A stretch of 64,000 bases of DNA from Lithodes maja (lineage: Eukaryota > Arthropoda > Malacostraca > Decapoda > Lithodidae): the NCBI GenBank assembly GCA_037953745.1, contig JBAKBP010007592.1, positions 34,394 through 98,393 on the forward strand, in the 5' to 3' direction. Under the pieces are notes generated by a model. The model saw only the letters and a list, made by a program, of their open reading frames with translations, did not search any database and had not been told where the DNA came from. This document shows positions 32,693-46,689 of this stretch, piece after piece. Each line of letters begins with the position of its first letter. The first letter of the stretch is position 1. The position numbers and the translations under genes are program-made.

Positions 32693-35600
32693 CTACGACT
32701 GATCATCCACCCTTGATAAACAATCCGCGATCACATTGTCACATCCAGCAATATGACGGATGTCCAGGTTATACTCCTGCAACATCAAAGACCACCTGGT
32801 CAGTCTCATATTGCGATTGTGAAATTGATTCAGGAATCTCAAAGGGTGATGATCAGTGTAGATAACCACGACTGGGCCATAGGCTGGAACATACACCTCG
32901 AAGTGCCTGAGCGACAGCACAATCGCCAGTAATTCCTTTTCTATTGTAGAATAGTTCTTTTGTGCAGCATTGAACTTCTTAGAAAAGAAACTTACTGGGT
33001 GTTCCACACCTTCATTGTCTGTCTGTAGCAAGACGGCACCAGCCCCTACACCACTAGCATCTGTTGCCAGCTGAAAAGGCCTGTTAAAGTCTGGGGCCCT
33101 GAGTATCGGGTGAGTACATAGCAAATGTTTCACCAAAGTGAAAGCCTTTTCACACTCAGGTGCCCACAAAAACTTTTTGTCTTTAGATAACAAATCTGTG
33201 AGAGGTGCCAACACCGTTGAGTAACCTTTTATGAAGCGTCTGTAGTAGCCTATCATACCCAAGAATCTCATAATCTGCTTCTTGGTTGTTAGGTGCGGAA
33301 ATTTATTGATAGCCTGTACCTTGTTCTGAGGAGGGCACACCTGTCCCCTTCCCACTACAAACCCAAGGTACTGCACAGTGGCTTTTACGAAGTCACACTT
33401 TGCCAAATTTACTACCAGACCTGCTTCACTAAGTTTCCGGAACAAGGTCTCCAGGTGCTCACAATGGCTCTCAAAGTCGTCATCATAAATGATTACATCG
33501 TCCAAGTATACGGTGCAATTTGGAATGTCCTTTACAATTTAATTCATCAGGTTCTGAAACGTTGCTGGTGCATTCTTAAGTCCGTAAGGCATAACATTGC
33601 ACCGGTAGGTACTCCCGTCCACAACAAAACCATATACCTCTTTAGCACGATCGGACAAAGGTACTTGCCAGTAACCTTTTACTAAATCTACTTTAGACAA
33701 AAAACGAGCATTACCAATTTTGTCAACACTATCATCAACCCGAGGAAGAGGATATGGGTTAGTTGGAGTCAAACCGTTTAACCTACGGAAATCAATACAA
33801 AAGCGTACCTTGCCATCTAGCTTAGGCTGCAGTGTTACGGGGGAAGTCCACTTAACTGTGCCTTTCTCTATCAACCCTCTACCGAGCATATACTCCAACT
33901 CATCCCTCAGAGCTGGTAGTTTTATGGGGGGCACACGGTACGGGATTGACTTAAAGGGTAGATGGTCCCCCACGTCAACATCATGCATAGCCTGAGTAGT
34001 GAGGCCTGGGTGTTCAGCAAATACAGTGGGGTATGAACCGAACAACTGACGGATAGCATCAAACTGCGGCTCAGGCAAATGAGCTATAGCCTCGTCAGCC
34101 CTTAGGCTCGAGTTCCCCGCCCACTGATCCGCTGAAACATGTTGATCCCAGCTATCCTCCTCTGAAGCTTGACTGTCCCCCTCTCCTTCTCCACCACGGC
34201 TGCAACAAGCCAACACAGGGACAGTGAGAGGCTCAGAGGGGCACCTCACATACTCTTTAATAAGGTTCACGTGACATAACTGGTTCTTTTTCCTCCTGTC
34301 TGGAGTGGCAACAAGGTAATCTAAGTCTGAAATTTGTTCTACAATTTTATAAGGTCCAGTGTACTTCGCAGAGAGGGGGTTACCAACCAAAGGCAACAAA
34401 ATTAATACCTCTTGTCCTACAGTGAACTTCCGGAGCCTCACTTTGCGATCATACCTGTCCTTCATCAAAGCTTGTGATTCTGTCAAATTTCTACCTGCCA
34501 TCTCCAGACTCTTAAGCATGCGCTCACGGCTTTCAAGCACATACTTTAATAATGGACAAGGCTGCACAGTCCCCTCCCAAATTTCTTTCAGCATGTTAAG
34601 GGGGCCCCTGACACGGTGTCCAAAAATCAGCTCGTTTGGACTAAATCCCAGGCTCTCACCAGGTACCTCCCGAGCAGCAAACAGCACATAAGGCAATCCA
34701 AGATCCCAATCCATACCGTTGTCAGCACAATAACACCTGAGCATGCTTTTAAGTGTAGCATGCCACCGCTCAAGCACCCCTTGACTCTCAGGGTGATACG
34801 CTGACGATACTACTGCTCGTATCCCATGCTGTTGCATTGTTTGCTTGAACATGTTGGAGGTGAAATTAGATCCCTGATCAGACTGAATCTCCTCCGGGTA
34901 CCCGTACCTTGAGAAGTATCACAACAAGTTACTGACTACCGTCTTAGCCATTCCATTTTTCATAGGGTATGCATCGGGGTATCTAGTGGCAACATCCATT
35001 ATGGTTAACAAAAATTTATTTCCAACCTTAGTGGGAGGGAGTGGACCAACCATGTCAACAATAATTTTACTAAAGGGTGGCCCAATCACAGGAATAGGGT
35101 GTAACGGAGCCTTAGGAATAACTTGGTTCGGTTTCCCGACACGTTGACAAATATCACATGAATTTATCCATGACTGCACATGAGACTTCATCCCCGGCCA
35201 CCAAAACAATTTCCCCAAAGCCACCACCGTTTTTCTCACCCCTAGATGTCTTGCCAGTGGTGTGTCATGCACCAACCTCAGTAGGCTATCCCTGCACTCC
35301 CGTGGCACCACCAACTGGTCCACTACTCCGGACCCCTTTTGCCAACTACGTTTAGGGTCTTGAAAACGCCAATAGAGGATGCCTTCTAAATAAAAAAAAT
35401 CTCCTGGCTGTGCATCGCCGTCCTCGTCGAGCTCTACAGCTCCATTAGCACACGTTTGGAGCTCAGGGTCCTCTAGTTGCAACCGACGTATATCTGAGGG
35501 TGCCAAGCGATCTAACTGCTCCCGGAGCAATGCATGACCTTCCCCGATACTGGGCTGCTCCCTCTGTCTCTCTCGATGTACATAACGTTGCTGTCGTGGA

Positions 35601-37758
35601 GACTCGTCATGCCCAGCCTCGTCACTCTCGATGACAGGCCCAGGGGCTACTCCAGAATTAAGTAATGGTGCTAATACTGAATCACCCAGGAGAGCCGCCG
35701 AGTCAAAACTCTTAAAACCAACTCCAGCTTTAGCCTCCTCCTGTTGATCGTTCCTCCGCTGGTCTGAAGACGGAGGACTAGGCTGTGACACTTTAGCTGC
35801 CCGAGCTCGGGTGACAACACACGCCATGGGTTGTGTCTGGCACCGCTCGACCCACTCTTGCTCTTCCCTACTCACGTCGGCCGGCCTCTCGGCAACGACT
35901 AAGGGTAGAACCTCAGAAGCGGGCATTGCAAAGTCGTTGCCGAGAAGAAGGTCGACGCCCTCCACTGGCAGTTTCTCCACAATCCCGACATCCAATTCAC
36001 GTGCCACACCATCCACCTCCAACTCCAACCGCACCAGCGGGTATGACCGAGTTGCATTAATACCCTGCACAACTACCACCCGAGCCGCGTTTATAGGGTA
36101 GCCAGTCAAGTTTTTCATCAGAGTCTGGGAAGCACCTGTATCACGCAAGACCTCTACTCCATGCTTGCGCCCCGCCCACATCACGCAACCCCGCCCACAT
36201 CACGCAACCCCGCCCTCTATGGTCGCAAAAAACATCCTGAGCAGGGTTCGAGCCTCCTAGGTGCTTCTGCATTGGCTGTGCCTCAGCCTCTGACGAACTG
36301 CCCCGGGCAAACTCAGATGACTTCGGAGACACACCAATGTTGCAGGCCAAAGACACAGCTGCTGTAGGTGGTTTGCTAGGACAGACTCTTGCAAAGTGCC
36401 CCTTTTTATGACATTGATAACACTCCAACTCCCCTTTGGGCTTCCCTTGGTACTGGGAAGGGCCCGGCCCCTTCTTAAATGGGACGGTGCTAGTCTTGTG
36501 GTCAGTCTTGGTATCATGGCTCTTGTACTTGTTTGCATAAGGTATATCACTAACTCGGGGGGGTGGGGCGTCACGCCCCTTGTTACCTGCCTCACTACGC
36601 TGGGCAGACCCGCACCCACGAATTAGTGATAGCCGGAGGTCAGCCATCTCAGCTGCCTCCTGTAGAGTTTTTGGGTTCATTTCTTTAATAGTTAAAGTCA
36701 TTTCTGCACCAGTACACTTATAAAACTGCTCGAGCAGAAACAGCTCAGTCAACTGTTCGGCCGTCTCAGCTTTCTCAGAACGTGTCCAGTTTTTAAGTGC
36801 ATCTTTTAAGTCCCGGGCATGTTCAAGAAAGGTCGCCTCCCTAGTCTTTGTAACACCCCGAAACTTCAATCGATATGTTTCCGGTTGCAACTCGTATGCC
36901 CGTAGGACAGCTCTCTTCAATTCTGGGTAGTCAATGCAAGACTCTAAAGGCAGTGCATCATAAGCCTTCAGACCCTTACCCGTAAGTCTTGAGGAGACTA
37001 GAGCTGCCCACTTCTCTTCAGGCCAATTATGCTCCCTACACTTCTTCTCAAAATGATTAAAAAATTCTGTGACTTCAGTTTCACTAAATACCGGCACCAA
37101 TTTGACTAAGTGGGCCAAGGACTGTTCTCTTATTTGGCCCTCATGGCCCATCCGAGTCCCTGTCGACTCTGCACAAGTCTTATCTAAATCTAATTTAGCA
37201 CAATATTTCTCCGAGTCGTACCTAAGCTCAGCCTCATGCCTCCTAGCCTCAATCTCCTGCTTCCTAACCTCAATCTTAGCAAGCTCAAGTCTAAATACCA
37301 TATCTGGAGACAGGCAGGAAGAGGGAGCTGCCACTACTGAAGGAGGGGGGGCAAAAACTGGGGAACCACCATTGTGCACCACCCGAGGGCACTCCAATCT
37401 GCCAATTCTCATCCCTCTGTGGGAGAGTGCTAACCTCCGGTAACTGAGTGGACGGCACTGTGGGAGTCGAGTGAGAGGGGATCTGGGGAGGAACCCCCCC
37501 AAACGCCCTCTCCTCCGAAACTCCATGTCGCCCACGCAACACCCAGGAAATCAGCTCCCCATTGGACATCCCTACTACATTGGAAATGCCCAAAACCTTG
37601 GCTATCAGGTGCAAGCCACAAACATCCACCCCCGTCAGCCTCTCCTCCGTCACGTGGTACCGCTTACTCACAAAAACTCTAGCATCCTCCTCACTGGTTA
37701 CTAACGGCACACCTTCAAATGGCATCTCTCGCTCATCGTCAGTGCTAATGCACGACAT
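32693..37758 (-). pseudogene. gag-pol: Broken Gmr1-like gag-pol
   Basis: It is co-linear with the gene at 4971-10112: gag, zinc knuckle (about 36420), protease DTGAS (about 36145), integrase (about 35280-34750), GPY/F-type module, RT with a YLDD-equivalent near 33500, and RNase H to 32693. Four lesions are seen. A 2-nt insertion lies near 37375. A 19-bp tandem duplication near 36165-36200 shifts the frame. A Trp-to-TGA stop lies at 34917-34919 in the integrase. A Glu-to-TAA stop lies near 33539 in RT. The gag helix repeat is much shorter than in copy 1. The domain order is unchanged, so integrase-before-RT is a family trait and not an accident of one copy. Confidence 0.93.
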
Positions 37759-37972
37759 ACTGAAGTCCACAAAAAAATTCTCGAGACAAAAGTGTTAAAC
37801 TTCCTATGCAAGCACTAATTACTAAATTAACTGGAGTCTCTTAAATGCTTTTCTAATTGCCATACAAAAAAAATATATTCTTCAATATGCACGCTAAAAT
37901 ACAAACAAACAAATGTTGTACAACTCTGCAAAAATTTATACTGTTCACAAAATCCTAAGCAAGGTCGCCATT

Positions 37973-39678
37973 TGTTACGACCTGGCACTCGAGTACACAA
38001 GGGCTCTCAATCAGGACTCTAATACGGCTCGCTGCCACAACGGAAACACACGATCCCAACCCCTGAGTACTGCCAGCCGAACAAAAAACACCAATACCCT
38101 CCAGAGTTCAATCTGCTATAACGGGGTATACAAGAACTCCTCCACCCTCTACTTCGGATCGGCACTATTACGTTACGTTAATTAATAGTCCTTAAGCATC
38201 GAGCAAGGAATCTTCTGAAAAAAGTTAGATGCTTCTCGGATGCTCGTAAGAAGTACGTATCGGATTTTGAACAGCAATTCAATAAGCAAAACACTGGCAA
38301 TTAAATACTATTAAAGGTTTAAATTGACATAAGAATAATTAAAAGAATATGCAATAGTAAATGGCAAACATTAAAAAGAAGTACTCCGCAAATGCAACGG
38401 CAATAGCCTACTCGGATTGTGCTCGTGGGCCACTAATCACTAAAGTAGCCAAGCGTGGAACACATGAAATCAATAGTGCATAAACAATATCATACATAAG
38501 GAAAGCTTCAATACTATTCTGTATCTACTAATCGAGTAAAGTCTAGCTGGGGTACTGTGGGCAAAAGGTAGCAGTGACTGAGCAAAAACGGCTCGTAGCC
38601 TAGCGAAGTCCTCACAACTGTTTAAAGTATTACGTTAACACTAACAAGTGCACTTTGAGAAATCCAGATCCCTTGTATCTGGTTTTCTCCCGGCTCCTTG
38701 ACAAAGTAAAAACAAACTGTTAATAAAATACAGGGTGGTTAGGCTCTTGCCCTCACGCACTGTAAATTATTAACTCAACACAGTCAGCCGCGAAGACAAC
38801 CTAGGCTTCACTGAACCGAAACGAGTATGCAGGTTTATCGCTTAACCACTGCATCAAACAACAACTCGTAACACAGAAAAGCCTTACCCCAGTCTAGCAT
38901 TACCTAGACTAGCAGAAAACAGGAATAATAATAATAACACACAGGGAAATGCATATACAAGTGCAACAAACATAAATCAATCCTATTCTAAGTTAACCCT
39001 TCCAAAATAGGCTATCTAATAGGCAAGTATCTAGTGAGAACTCAAGCGATAATACGTTGGCTGACTAGCTCTGCACCAACGGGACCATGGAAGTTAAACA
39101 GGCAGGGAAAAGAGGAGATAAGAATGTAAGGTAGTAGAGAAAGTTCACATCAGTCAGAAGAATATATATAGTTAGCAAGGGAAATGAGAAGTCGCTCTGC
39201 CTAATGAGTTCTGATTAAAAAATGGCTAGACTTCCCTTTTTATACCCGGCCCTCTAGTGAGCCCAACGTGAACTACTAAGGACCGCCCACTGACAATCAT
39301 TACGTAATTTCTATCTCTCCTCTGGGATAGACAAAGGCTCCCCTAGCACTGAGGGGAGGGGGAAGGGGGGAGTGCTAGTGAGTTAGGCCCACCTCCCGCA
39401 TGGCGCACCCACTGACCCCCAACGGTGGCTGCTGCTTCTCCTATCATTACAAATAAGTTTTACACACAATACTTATAACTAATGATATAAAATAGAACTC
39501 GTTGACTCAGATGAAAACAAAATACATATTCATATTACTTATAGTACAACGGCTCACATGAACTAAGTTAGGAAACTCTACATAGACTACAGCCAAAGTT
39601 CCTGCCCTGACGATCCTAGCGAGAGTGGGGCATGACTAGGCGTTCTGTACAGCATGCTCACATTGGACATGCGTCACA
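37973..39678 (-). repeat. 5' LTR of Gmr1-like copy 2, with internal deletion
   Basis: This 1706-bp LTR joins AAGAACT directly to CCTCCACCCTC where the partner LTR has ~149 more bases. It is otherwise close to 30443-32297. Confidence 0.93.
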
Positions 39679-42600
39679 ACCCTCACTTAACTCTCACCTC
39701 TTACCACCCTCACGTAACTCTCACCTCTTACCACCTTCATGTAACTCCCACCTCTTACCACCCTCACGTAACTCTCACCTCTTACCACCTTCATGTAACT
39801 CCCACCTCTTACCACCCTCACGTAACGCTCACCTCTTACCACCTTCATGTAACTCTCACCTCTTACCATCCTAACGTAACTCTCACCTCTTACCACCTTC
39901 ATGTAACTCTCACCTCTTACCACCCTCATGTAACTCCCACCTCTTACCACCCTCACGTAACTCCCACCTCTTACCACCCTCACTTATCTCTCACCTCTTA
40001 CCACCCTCACGTAACTCTCACCTCTTACCACCTTCACGTAACTCCCACCCCTTACCACCCTCACGTAACTCCCACCTCTTACCACCTTCACGTAACTCTC
40101 ACCTCTTACCACCCTCACGTAACTCCCACCTCCCGCCACCCTCACGTAACTCTCACCTCTTACCACCCTCACGTAACTCCCACCTCCCTCACGTAACTCC
40201 CACCTCTTACCACCCTCACGTAACTCTCACCTCCCACCACCCTCAGGTAACTCCCACCTCCCACCACCTTCACGTAACTCCCTTCTCCCACCACCCTCAC
40301 GTAACCCCCACCTCCCTCACGAAATTCCCACCTCCCGCCACCCTCACGTAACTTCCACCTCCCACCACCCTCACGTAACTATCACCTCCCACCACCCTCA
40401 CATAACTCTCACCTCTTACCACCCTCACGTAACTCCCACCTCCCGCCACCCTCACGTAACTCTCACCTCTTACCACCCTCACGTAACTCTCACCTCTTAC
40501 CACCCTCACGTAACTCCCACCTCTTACCACCCTCACGTAACTCTCACCTCTTACCACCTTCACGTAACTCTCACCTCCCACCACCCTCATGTAACTCCCA
40601 CCTCTTACCACCTTCACGTAACTCCCACCTCCCTCACGTAACTCTCACCTCCCACCACCCTCACGTAACTCTCACCTCTTACCACCCTCACGTAACTCCC
40701 ACCACCCTCACGTAACTCCCACCTCTTACCACCCTCAAGTAACTCTCACCTCCCACCACCCTCACGTATCTCCCACCTCCCACCACCCTCACGTAACTCC
40801 CACCTCCCACCACCCTCACGTAACTCCCACCACCCTCACGTAACTCTCACCACCCACCTCCGGCCACCCTCACGTAACTCCCACCTCCCACCACCCTCAC
40901 GTAACTCTCACCTCTTACCACCCTCACGTAACTCCCACCTCTTACCACCCTCACATAACTCCCACCTCCCGCCACCCTCACGTAACTCCCACCTCTTCCC
41001 ACCCTCACGTAACTCCCACCTCTTCCCACCCTCACGTAACTCCCACCTCCCGCCACTCTCACGTAACTCTCACCTCTTACCACCCTCACGTAACTCCCAC
41101 CTGCCACCACCCTCACGTAACTCTCACCTCCCGCCACCCCCACGTAACTCCCACCTCCCACCACCCTCAGGTAACTCTCACCTCACGCCACCCCCACATA
41201 ACTCTCACCTCCCACCACCCTCACGTAACTCTCACCTCCCGCCACCCTAATGTAACTCTCACCTCCCGCCACCCTCATGTAACTCTCACCTCCCACCACC
41301 CTCACGTAACTCTCACCTCCCGCCACCCTCACATAAGTCTCACCTCCCACCACCCTCACGTAACGCTCACCTCCCACCACCCTCACGTAACTCTCACCTC
41401 CCGCCACCCTCACATAACTCTCACCTCCCACCACCCTCACGTAACTCTCACCTCCCACCACCCTCATGTAACTCTCACCTCTTACCACCCTCACGTAACT
41501 CCCACCTCCCACCACCCTCACGTAACTCTCACCTCCCGCCACCCTCACGTAACTCTCACCTCCCGCCACCCTCACGTAACTCTCACCTCCCGCCACCTCA
41601 CGTAACTCCCACCTCCCGCCACCCTCACGTAACTCTCACCTCCCACCACCCTCACCTAACTCTCACCTCCCGCCACCCTCATGTAACTCTTACCTCCTCT
41701 CCATCACCTTACTCTCCCTCATATCGTGCCTCAACTCCCGCCACCCTCACTAACTCTCACCTCCCGCCACCCTCACGTAACTCTCACCTCCCACCACCCT
41801 CAGGTAACTCTCACCTCCCACCACCCTAACGTAGCTCTCACCTTCCACCACCCTCACGTAACTCTCACCTCCCACCACCCTCACGTAACTCTCACCTCCC
41901 GCCACCCTCATGTAACTCTCACCTCCCACCACCCTTACGTAACTCTCACCTACCACCACCCTCACATAACTCTCACCTCCCGCCACCCTCACCTCTTACC
42001 ACCGTCACGTAACTCTCACCTTCCACCACCCTCACGTAACTCCCACCTCCACTACCCTCACGTAACTCCCACCTCTTACCACCCTCAAGTAACTCTCACC
42101 TCCCACCACCCTCACGTATCTCCCACCTCCCACCACCCTCACGTAACTCCCACCTCCCACCACCCTCACGTAACTCCCACCACCCTCACGTAACTCCCAC
42201 CTCCCACCACCCTCACGTAACCCCCACCACCCACCACCCTCACGTAACTCTCACCTCCCACCACCCTCACGTAACTCCCACCTCCCACCACCCTCACATA
42301 ACTCTCACCTCTTATCACCCTCACGTAACTCCCACCTCCCACCACCCTCACGTAACTCTCACCTCTTACCACCACTCACGTAACTCTCACCTCTTACCAC
42401 CCTCACGTAACTCTCACCTCCCGCCACCCTCACGTAACACCCACCTCCCGCCACCCTCACGTAACTCCCACCTCTTACCACCCTCACGTAACTCCCACCA
42501 CCCTCACGTAAGTCCCACCTCCCGCCACCCTCACGTAACTCTCACCTCTTACCACCCTCACGTAACTCCCACCTCCCACCACCCTCACGTAACTCTCACC

Positions 42601-43990
42601 CCGCCACCCTCACGTAACTCTCACCTCCCACCACCCTCACGTAACTCTCACCTCCCGCCACCCTAATGTAGCTCTCACCTCCCGCCACCCTCATGTAACT
42701 CTCACCTCCCGCCACCCTCACGTAACTCTCACCTCCCGCCACCCTAATGTAGCTCTCACCTCCCGCCACCCTCACGTAACTCTCACCTCCCGCCACCCTC
42801 ACGTAACTCTCACCTCCCGCCACCCTAATGTAACTCTCACCTCCCGCCACCCTCATGTAACTCTCACCTCCTGCCACCCTCACGTAACTCTCACCTCCCG
42901 CCACCCTCACATAACTCTCACCTACCGTCTCCCTCATGTAACTCTTACCTCCCTCCATCACCTTACTCTCCCTCATATCGTGCCTCACCTCCCGCCACCC
43001 TCACTAACTCTCACCTCCCGCCACCCTTACTAACTCTCACCTCCCACCACCCTCACGTAACTCTCACCTCCCACCACCCTCAGGTAACTCTCACCTCCCG
43101 CCACCCTCATATAACTCTCACCTCCCACCACCCTTACGTAACTCTCACCTACCACCCCCCTCACGTAACTCTCACCTCCCGCCACCCTCACCTAACTCTC
43201 ACCTCCCGCCACCCTCACGTAACGCTCACCTCCCACCACCCTCATGTAACTCTCACCTCTTACCACCCTCACATAACACCCACCTCTTACCACCCTCACG
43301 TAACTCCCACCACCCTCACGTAACTCCCACCACCTTCACGTAACTCCCACCTCCCACCACCCTCACGTAACTCTCACCTCCCACCACCCTCACGTAACTC
43401 TCACCTCCCACCACCCTCACCTAACTCTCACCTCCCGCCACCCTCACGTAACGCTCACCTCCCACCACCCTCATGTAACTCTCACCTCTTACCACCCTCA
43501 CATAACACCCACCTCTTACCACCCTCACGTAACTCCCACCACCCTCACGTAACTCCCACCACCTTCACGTAACTCCCACCTCCCACCACCCTCACGTAAC
43601 TCTCACCTCCCACCACCCTCACGTAACTCCCAGCTCCCGCCACCCTCACGTAACTCTCACCTCCCACCACCGTCACGTAACTCTCACCTCCTGCCACCGT
43701 CACGTAACTCTCACGTCCCGCCACCCTCACGTAACTCCCACCTCCTGCCACCCTCACGTAACTCTCACCTCCCACCACCCTCACGTAACTCTCACCTCCC
43801 GCCACCCTCACGTAACTCCCACCTCCCGCCACCCTCACGTAACTCTCACCTCCCACCACCCTCACGTAACTCTCACCTCCCGCCACCCTCACGTAACTCT
43901 CTCCTCCCGCCACCCTCACGTATCTCTCACCTCACCCACCCTTTCACCTTACTCTCCCTCATATCGTGCCTCACCTCCCGCCACCCTCAC
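39679..43990. repeat. 27-bp satellite array, right part with higher-order structure
   Basis: The satellite continues after the LTR insertion, about 4.3 kb or 160 units. Spacers with CCTCATATCGTGCC recur near 41718, 42976 and 43960 (also 29285 at the left start). A 229-bp block is duplicated (around 43221 and 43450), and another block recurs 1350 bp apart (40731 and 42081; exactly 50 units). Open frames across it on both strands are artefacts of the 27-bp period. Confidence 0.96.
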
Positions 43991-44182
43991 GCAACTCTCA
44001 CTTCATTCATCGACCCAACCCTCTTTTTGCCTGCCTTCCCTGTCGTAGGAGTGGATTTATGTGTTTCATTATTCATTCTTTGAAAAATCGTAAACAAATT
44101 TCACCACACGACCACAGGCATTGCATTGTACCCTGTGGTGCTAAGTCTAAGGATGGGGGAAGAGATGGGAGAAGGGGAGTGC

Positions 44183-44245
44183 AACACACACTCCACACAC
44201 ACACACACACACACACACAGATACACACGCACACACACACACAAA
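44183..44245. repeat. (AC)n microsatellite
   Basis: This is a CA/AC dinucleotide tract with a few interruptions (GATA, CGC). Confidence 0.95.
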
Positions 44246-44325
44246 CCTTTCCCACAATGTTACATCGTTGTATAGGCGCTTTCACACCAGTCGCATGTCA
44301 GATATTGCTAGTCCGATTCGATTAA

Positions 44326-44537
44326 CCCGTTCAGTACCAGTGCAATCCTTTTAACTTTACTCTAGCTACTATTACACGATTGTATTCAGTTTAAAAAGGG
44401 CCTTCAGCAATTTACAGGCTTCGAACTATCTCATTTATCCCTTTCTACTACCTTGTACAAATCCTTCTTAAAACTACACAAAATTGTATAAAAATAGCTA
44501 TAGTAAAATTTATAAAATGTCGTCGGTACAAAAGGGA
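44326..44537. mobile_element. 212-bp TTAA-flanked MITE, copy 2
   Basis: TTAA is at 44322-44325 and 44538-44541. The ends are CCCGTTCAGTACCAGTGC and, inverted, TCCCTTTTGTACCGACGACA. It has the same length and end type as 282-493. It has no coding capacity. Confidence 0.6.
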
Positions 44538-44541
44538 TTAA

Positions 44542-46079
44542 TTTATGGCCTGCTATGGTAGTTTTCGGACAATCCAAAATCTTGCCAGAGCCCATCTATA
44601 TCATTAAACATTGTTACAGTTTCTAAATGTTGGTCTTGGAAAGAGTTGTTAAGCAAATGCATACATATGAAGCAACTCATAAAGCAACTGTGCCTCATTT
44701 CAGGTACACTCGGATGCCATAGTCTCTCGCCCATTCTTACAAATTCGTGGACATCACCTCTTTCTAATTATGGAAGCATAGCTCTAGAAACGAGTTTATG
44801 AATATAATTTTCTATAAATCAAATACAAAACTATACTGTATAATATACTATTTATTGAAAAGCAAGTTATATCTAAACATCAATCCAGATAGATATAATT
44901 GCATACAGATATACAGAGGAAGTCCACGAATGTTTATGAGTGGGCTAGAGACTATGATATCCGAGTGTACCTTATCACATTACTCGAAGATAACAATTTT
45001 ATGCATGAAGGTGCCTATTGCAAGCATTTACGCCAAGTGTAACAAAATTATATTAAATTTATAATTATGACATATCTGACTGACCGTAAGACTAGTCTGA
45101 AATGCTTATTATATAGTAATAAACCCCTTACTTCATAGGACATAGCATATGAAGTGTTTAATTAAAGTTGGTTAAACATAAATATATAAATACGTTCTTC
45201 TATCACGATGCTTTCCTACCTAATTTCTCCCGTTTCATTTCCCTTCCTCTTTTTCCAAATGACCACAATTACTTCTTTTTATCTCTCTTCCCTTCCTTCC
45301 TCCTTCCATCCATACTTTTCTCAAATATGTTATCTTCTTTATATAATTTTCTATCTTGTTTATACCTTCTTCACCTCCCTCCCGTCCTTTTCTCTACCTC
45401 CATCTTTCATTTCTGTTTCCGTTTCCCCTCCGGTCTTCTCTCTCTTCCAATCTACCTTCCCTTCTCCCTTTCTGTACTGCACATTTCCCAACATCCTCGT
45501 TCTCCTCTCTAGCTCCATCCATTTTGTTTTTCCATTTCCTACATCTCTCTTATTTCCTCCCTATCTCCCCTTTTCTATCCTTCCTTTGCTGCTCTTCCCC
45601 TCTCCCTCCTCCCAACCTTTCATCGCTGGACTAAATATTGATTTTTGTCGCTCGCTCTTAATCACGAGTTTAACCCTTTTAACATGATGTTGACCGTTTG
45701 TATTTGACTTTCAATAGAATTTAAACATTTTAGTAACATTATAAAAGACGTCTACCAATGAAAGGATATGACATACATATTGATTTCGTAAATTGAGTTA
45801 ATTCGTCGTATGTTAGCGATAATAAAAGTATAATTACATTCTTACTGAAAGGTTTAATCCACTTACAATCAATGTCCTTAACTTATTTGAAGAAGTTTCT
45901 ATAGACCGATTCACACAAGCGCGTCGCCCGGAAACGCTGTGATCACCAATTAACTTTTAATCTGGTAAACTTTCAAGACTGTTTTGCACCGGTATTGGCG
46001 ACTAAATTAAGAGGAGATTTATATATGATGATTTATTGATTTAGCAAGATTGTATTATTCTGTTTTTAGTTTCCTCAAT
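44542..46079. other. Unassigned sequence with a pyrimidine-rich tract
   Basis: I recognise no gene. Bases 45190-45660 are C/T-rich on the + strand; the overlapping open frames there (Ser/Phe/Pro/Leu-rich) follow from that composition. Near 45670-45760 there are weak echoes of the 212-bp MITE family (TTAACCC start, GACGTCTACCAAT). Confidence 0.5.
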
Positions 46080-46320
46080 AGACCCGCATCAAGCTTTACA
46101 ATATATACAACATATACTGTACTCCCAAGACCACCCTTCAAGATAAACATGGCCCCGCTGAAGGCTGATTCCTCTTAAATTGCATGCCCACTATCGATAG
46201 CCAGGAACAATATTACACCTAAATGAAACAAAAGGTCTTATAATCGCCAAACTAATGGGACAAATGCCTTACCATCTCAAAAGTCATGGAGCTAAACTAT
46301 AAACTATACTTATTTAATAA
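46080..46320. mobile_element. Fragment of the TTAA MITE family seen at 55468
   Basis: It shares with 55520-55785 the order TTTCCTC..AGACC, CCCTTCAAG, a CCGGCCGAAGGCCGG-like hairpin (degraded), GATTCCTCTTAAA, AGCCAGGAA, ACACCTAAATG and ATCGCCAAACTAATGGG. Termini and flanking TTAA are not recognisable. Confidence 0.6.
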
Positions 46321-46689
46321 TCAATTGACTAGGTCGCTGTTATTCACGAGAAAAAGTTTAATGTGTAAAGCCTTGGACCCTATAACGGACCGAGGTAGCT
46401 TGCCGCAGGTAAATGGTTCCTGGTGAAGGTAACGACCCCTGCCCCAGGTAGCCCAAACTAACCACCAAGTAACACTTTAAGCCTTCCCAACCTCTGCTGC
46501 CTCCCATACCATAACACCACCCACAAAATGTGGACACCAACCCTTAAATAGGAAGGGTTAAAATTCTGAGATAATATGTGGAGGTATACATTTCCACTAC
46601 GGCCATTTGATACTGTTTCTTACTCTGCCAGCTTACCTTATCATATCCATTCATACTTGCATTGTTATTAGACCTTACATATTTCGTAT
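46321..46689. other. Unassigned sequence
   Basis: No gene is recognised. A short palindrome (AACCCTTAAATAGGAAGGGTT) lies near 46540. Confidence 0.5.

Larger units (their letters stand above)
30443..39678 (-). mobile_element. Gmr1-like LTR retrotransposon, copy 2 (defective)
   Basis: This 9.24-kb element on the - strand is inserted in the 27-bp satellite. The 4-bp target duplication is ACCC (30439-30442 and 39679-39682). The LTRs are 30443-32297 (3') and 37973-39678 (5'). The internal part is clearly homologous to copy 1, with the same domain order, PBS and PPT. By eye the LTRs differ at around 20 positions plus a ~149-bp deletion in the 5' LTR. The insertion is therefore older than copy 1. 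Confidence 0.95.

Noticed and set aside
45168..45687. Overlapping open frames of 92-159 codons
   Set aside because: They follow from a pyrimidine-rich tract (Ser/Phe/Pro/Leu only) and overlap in all three frames.
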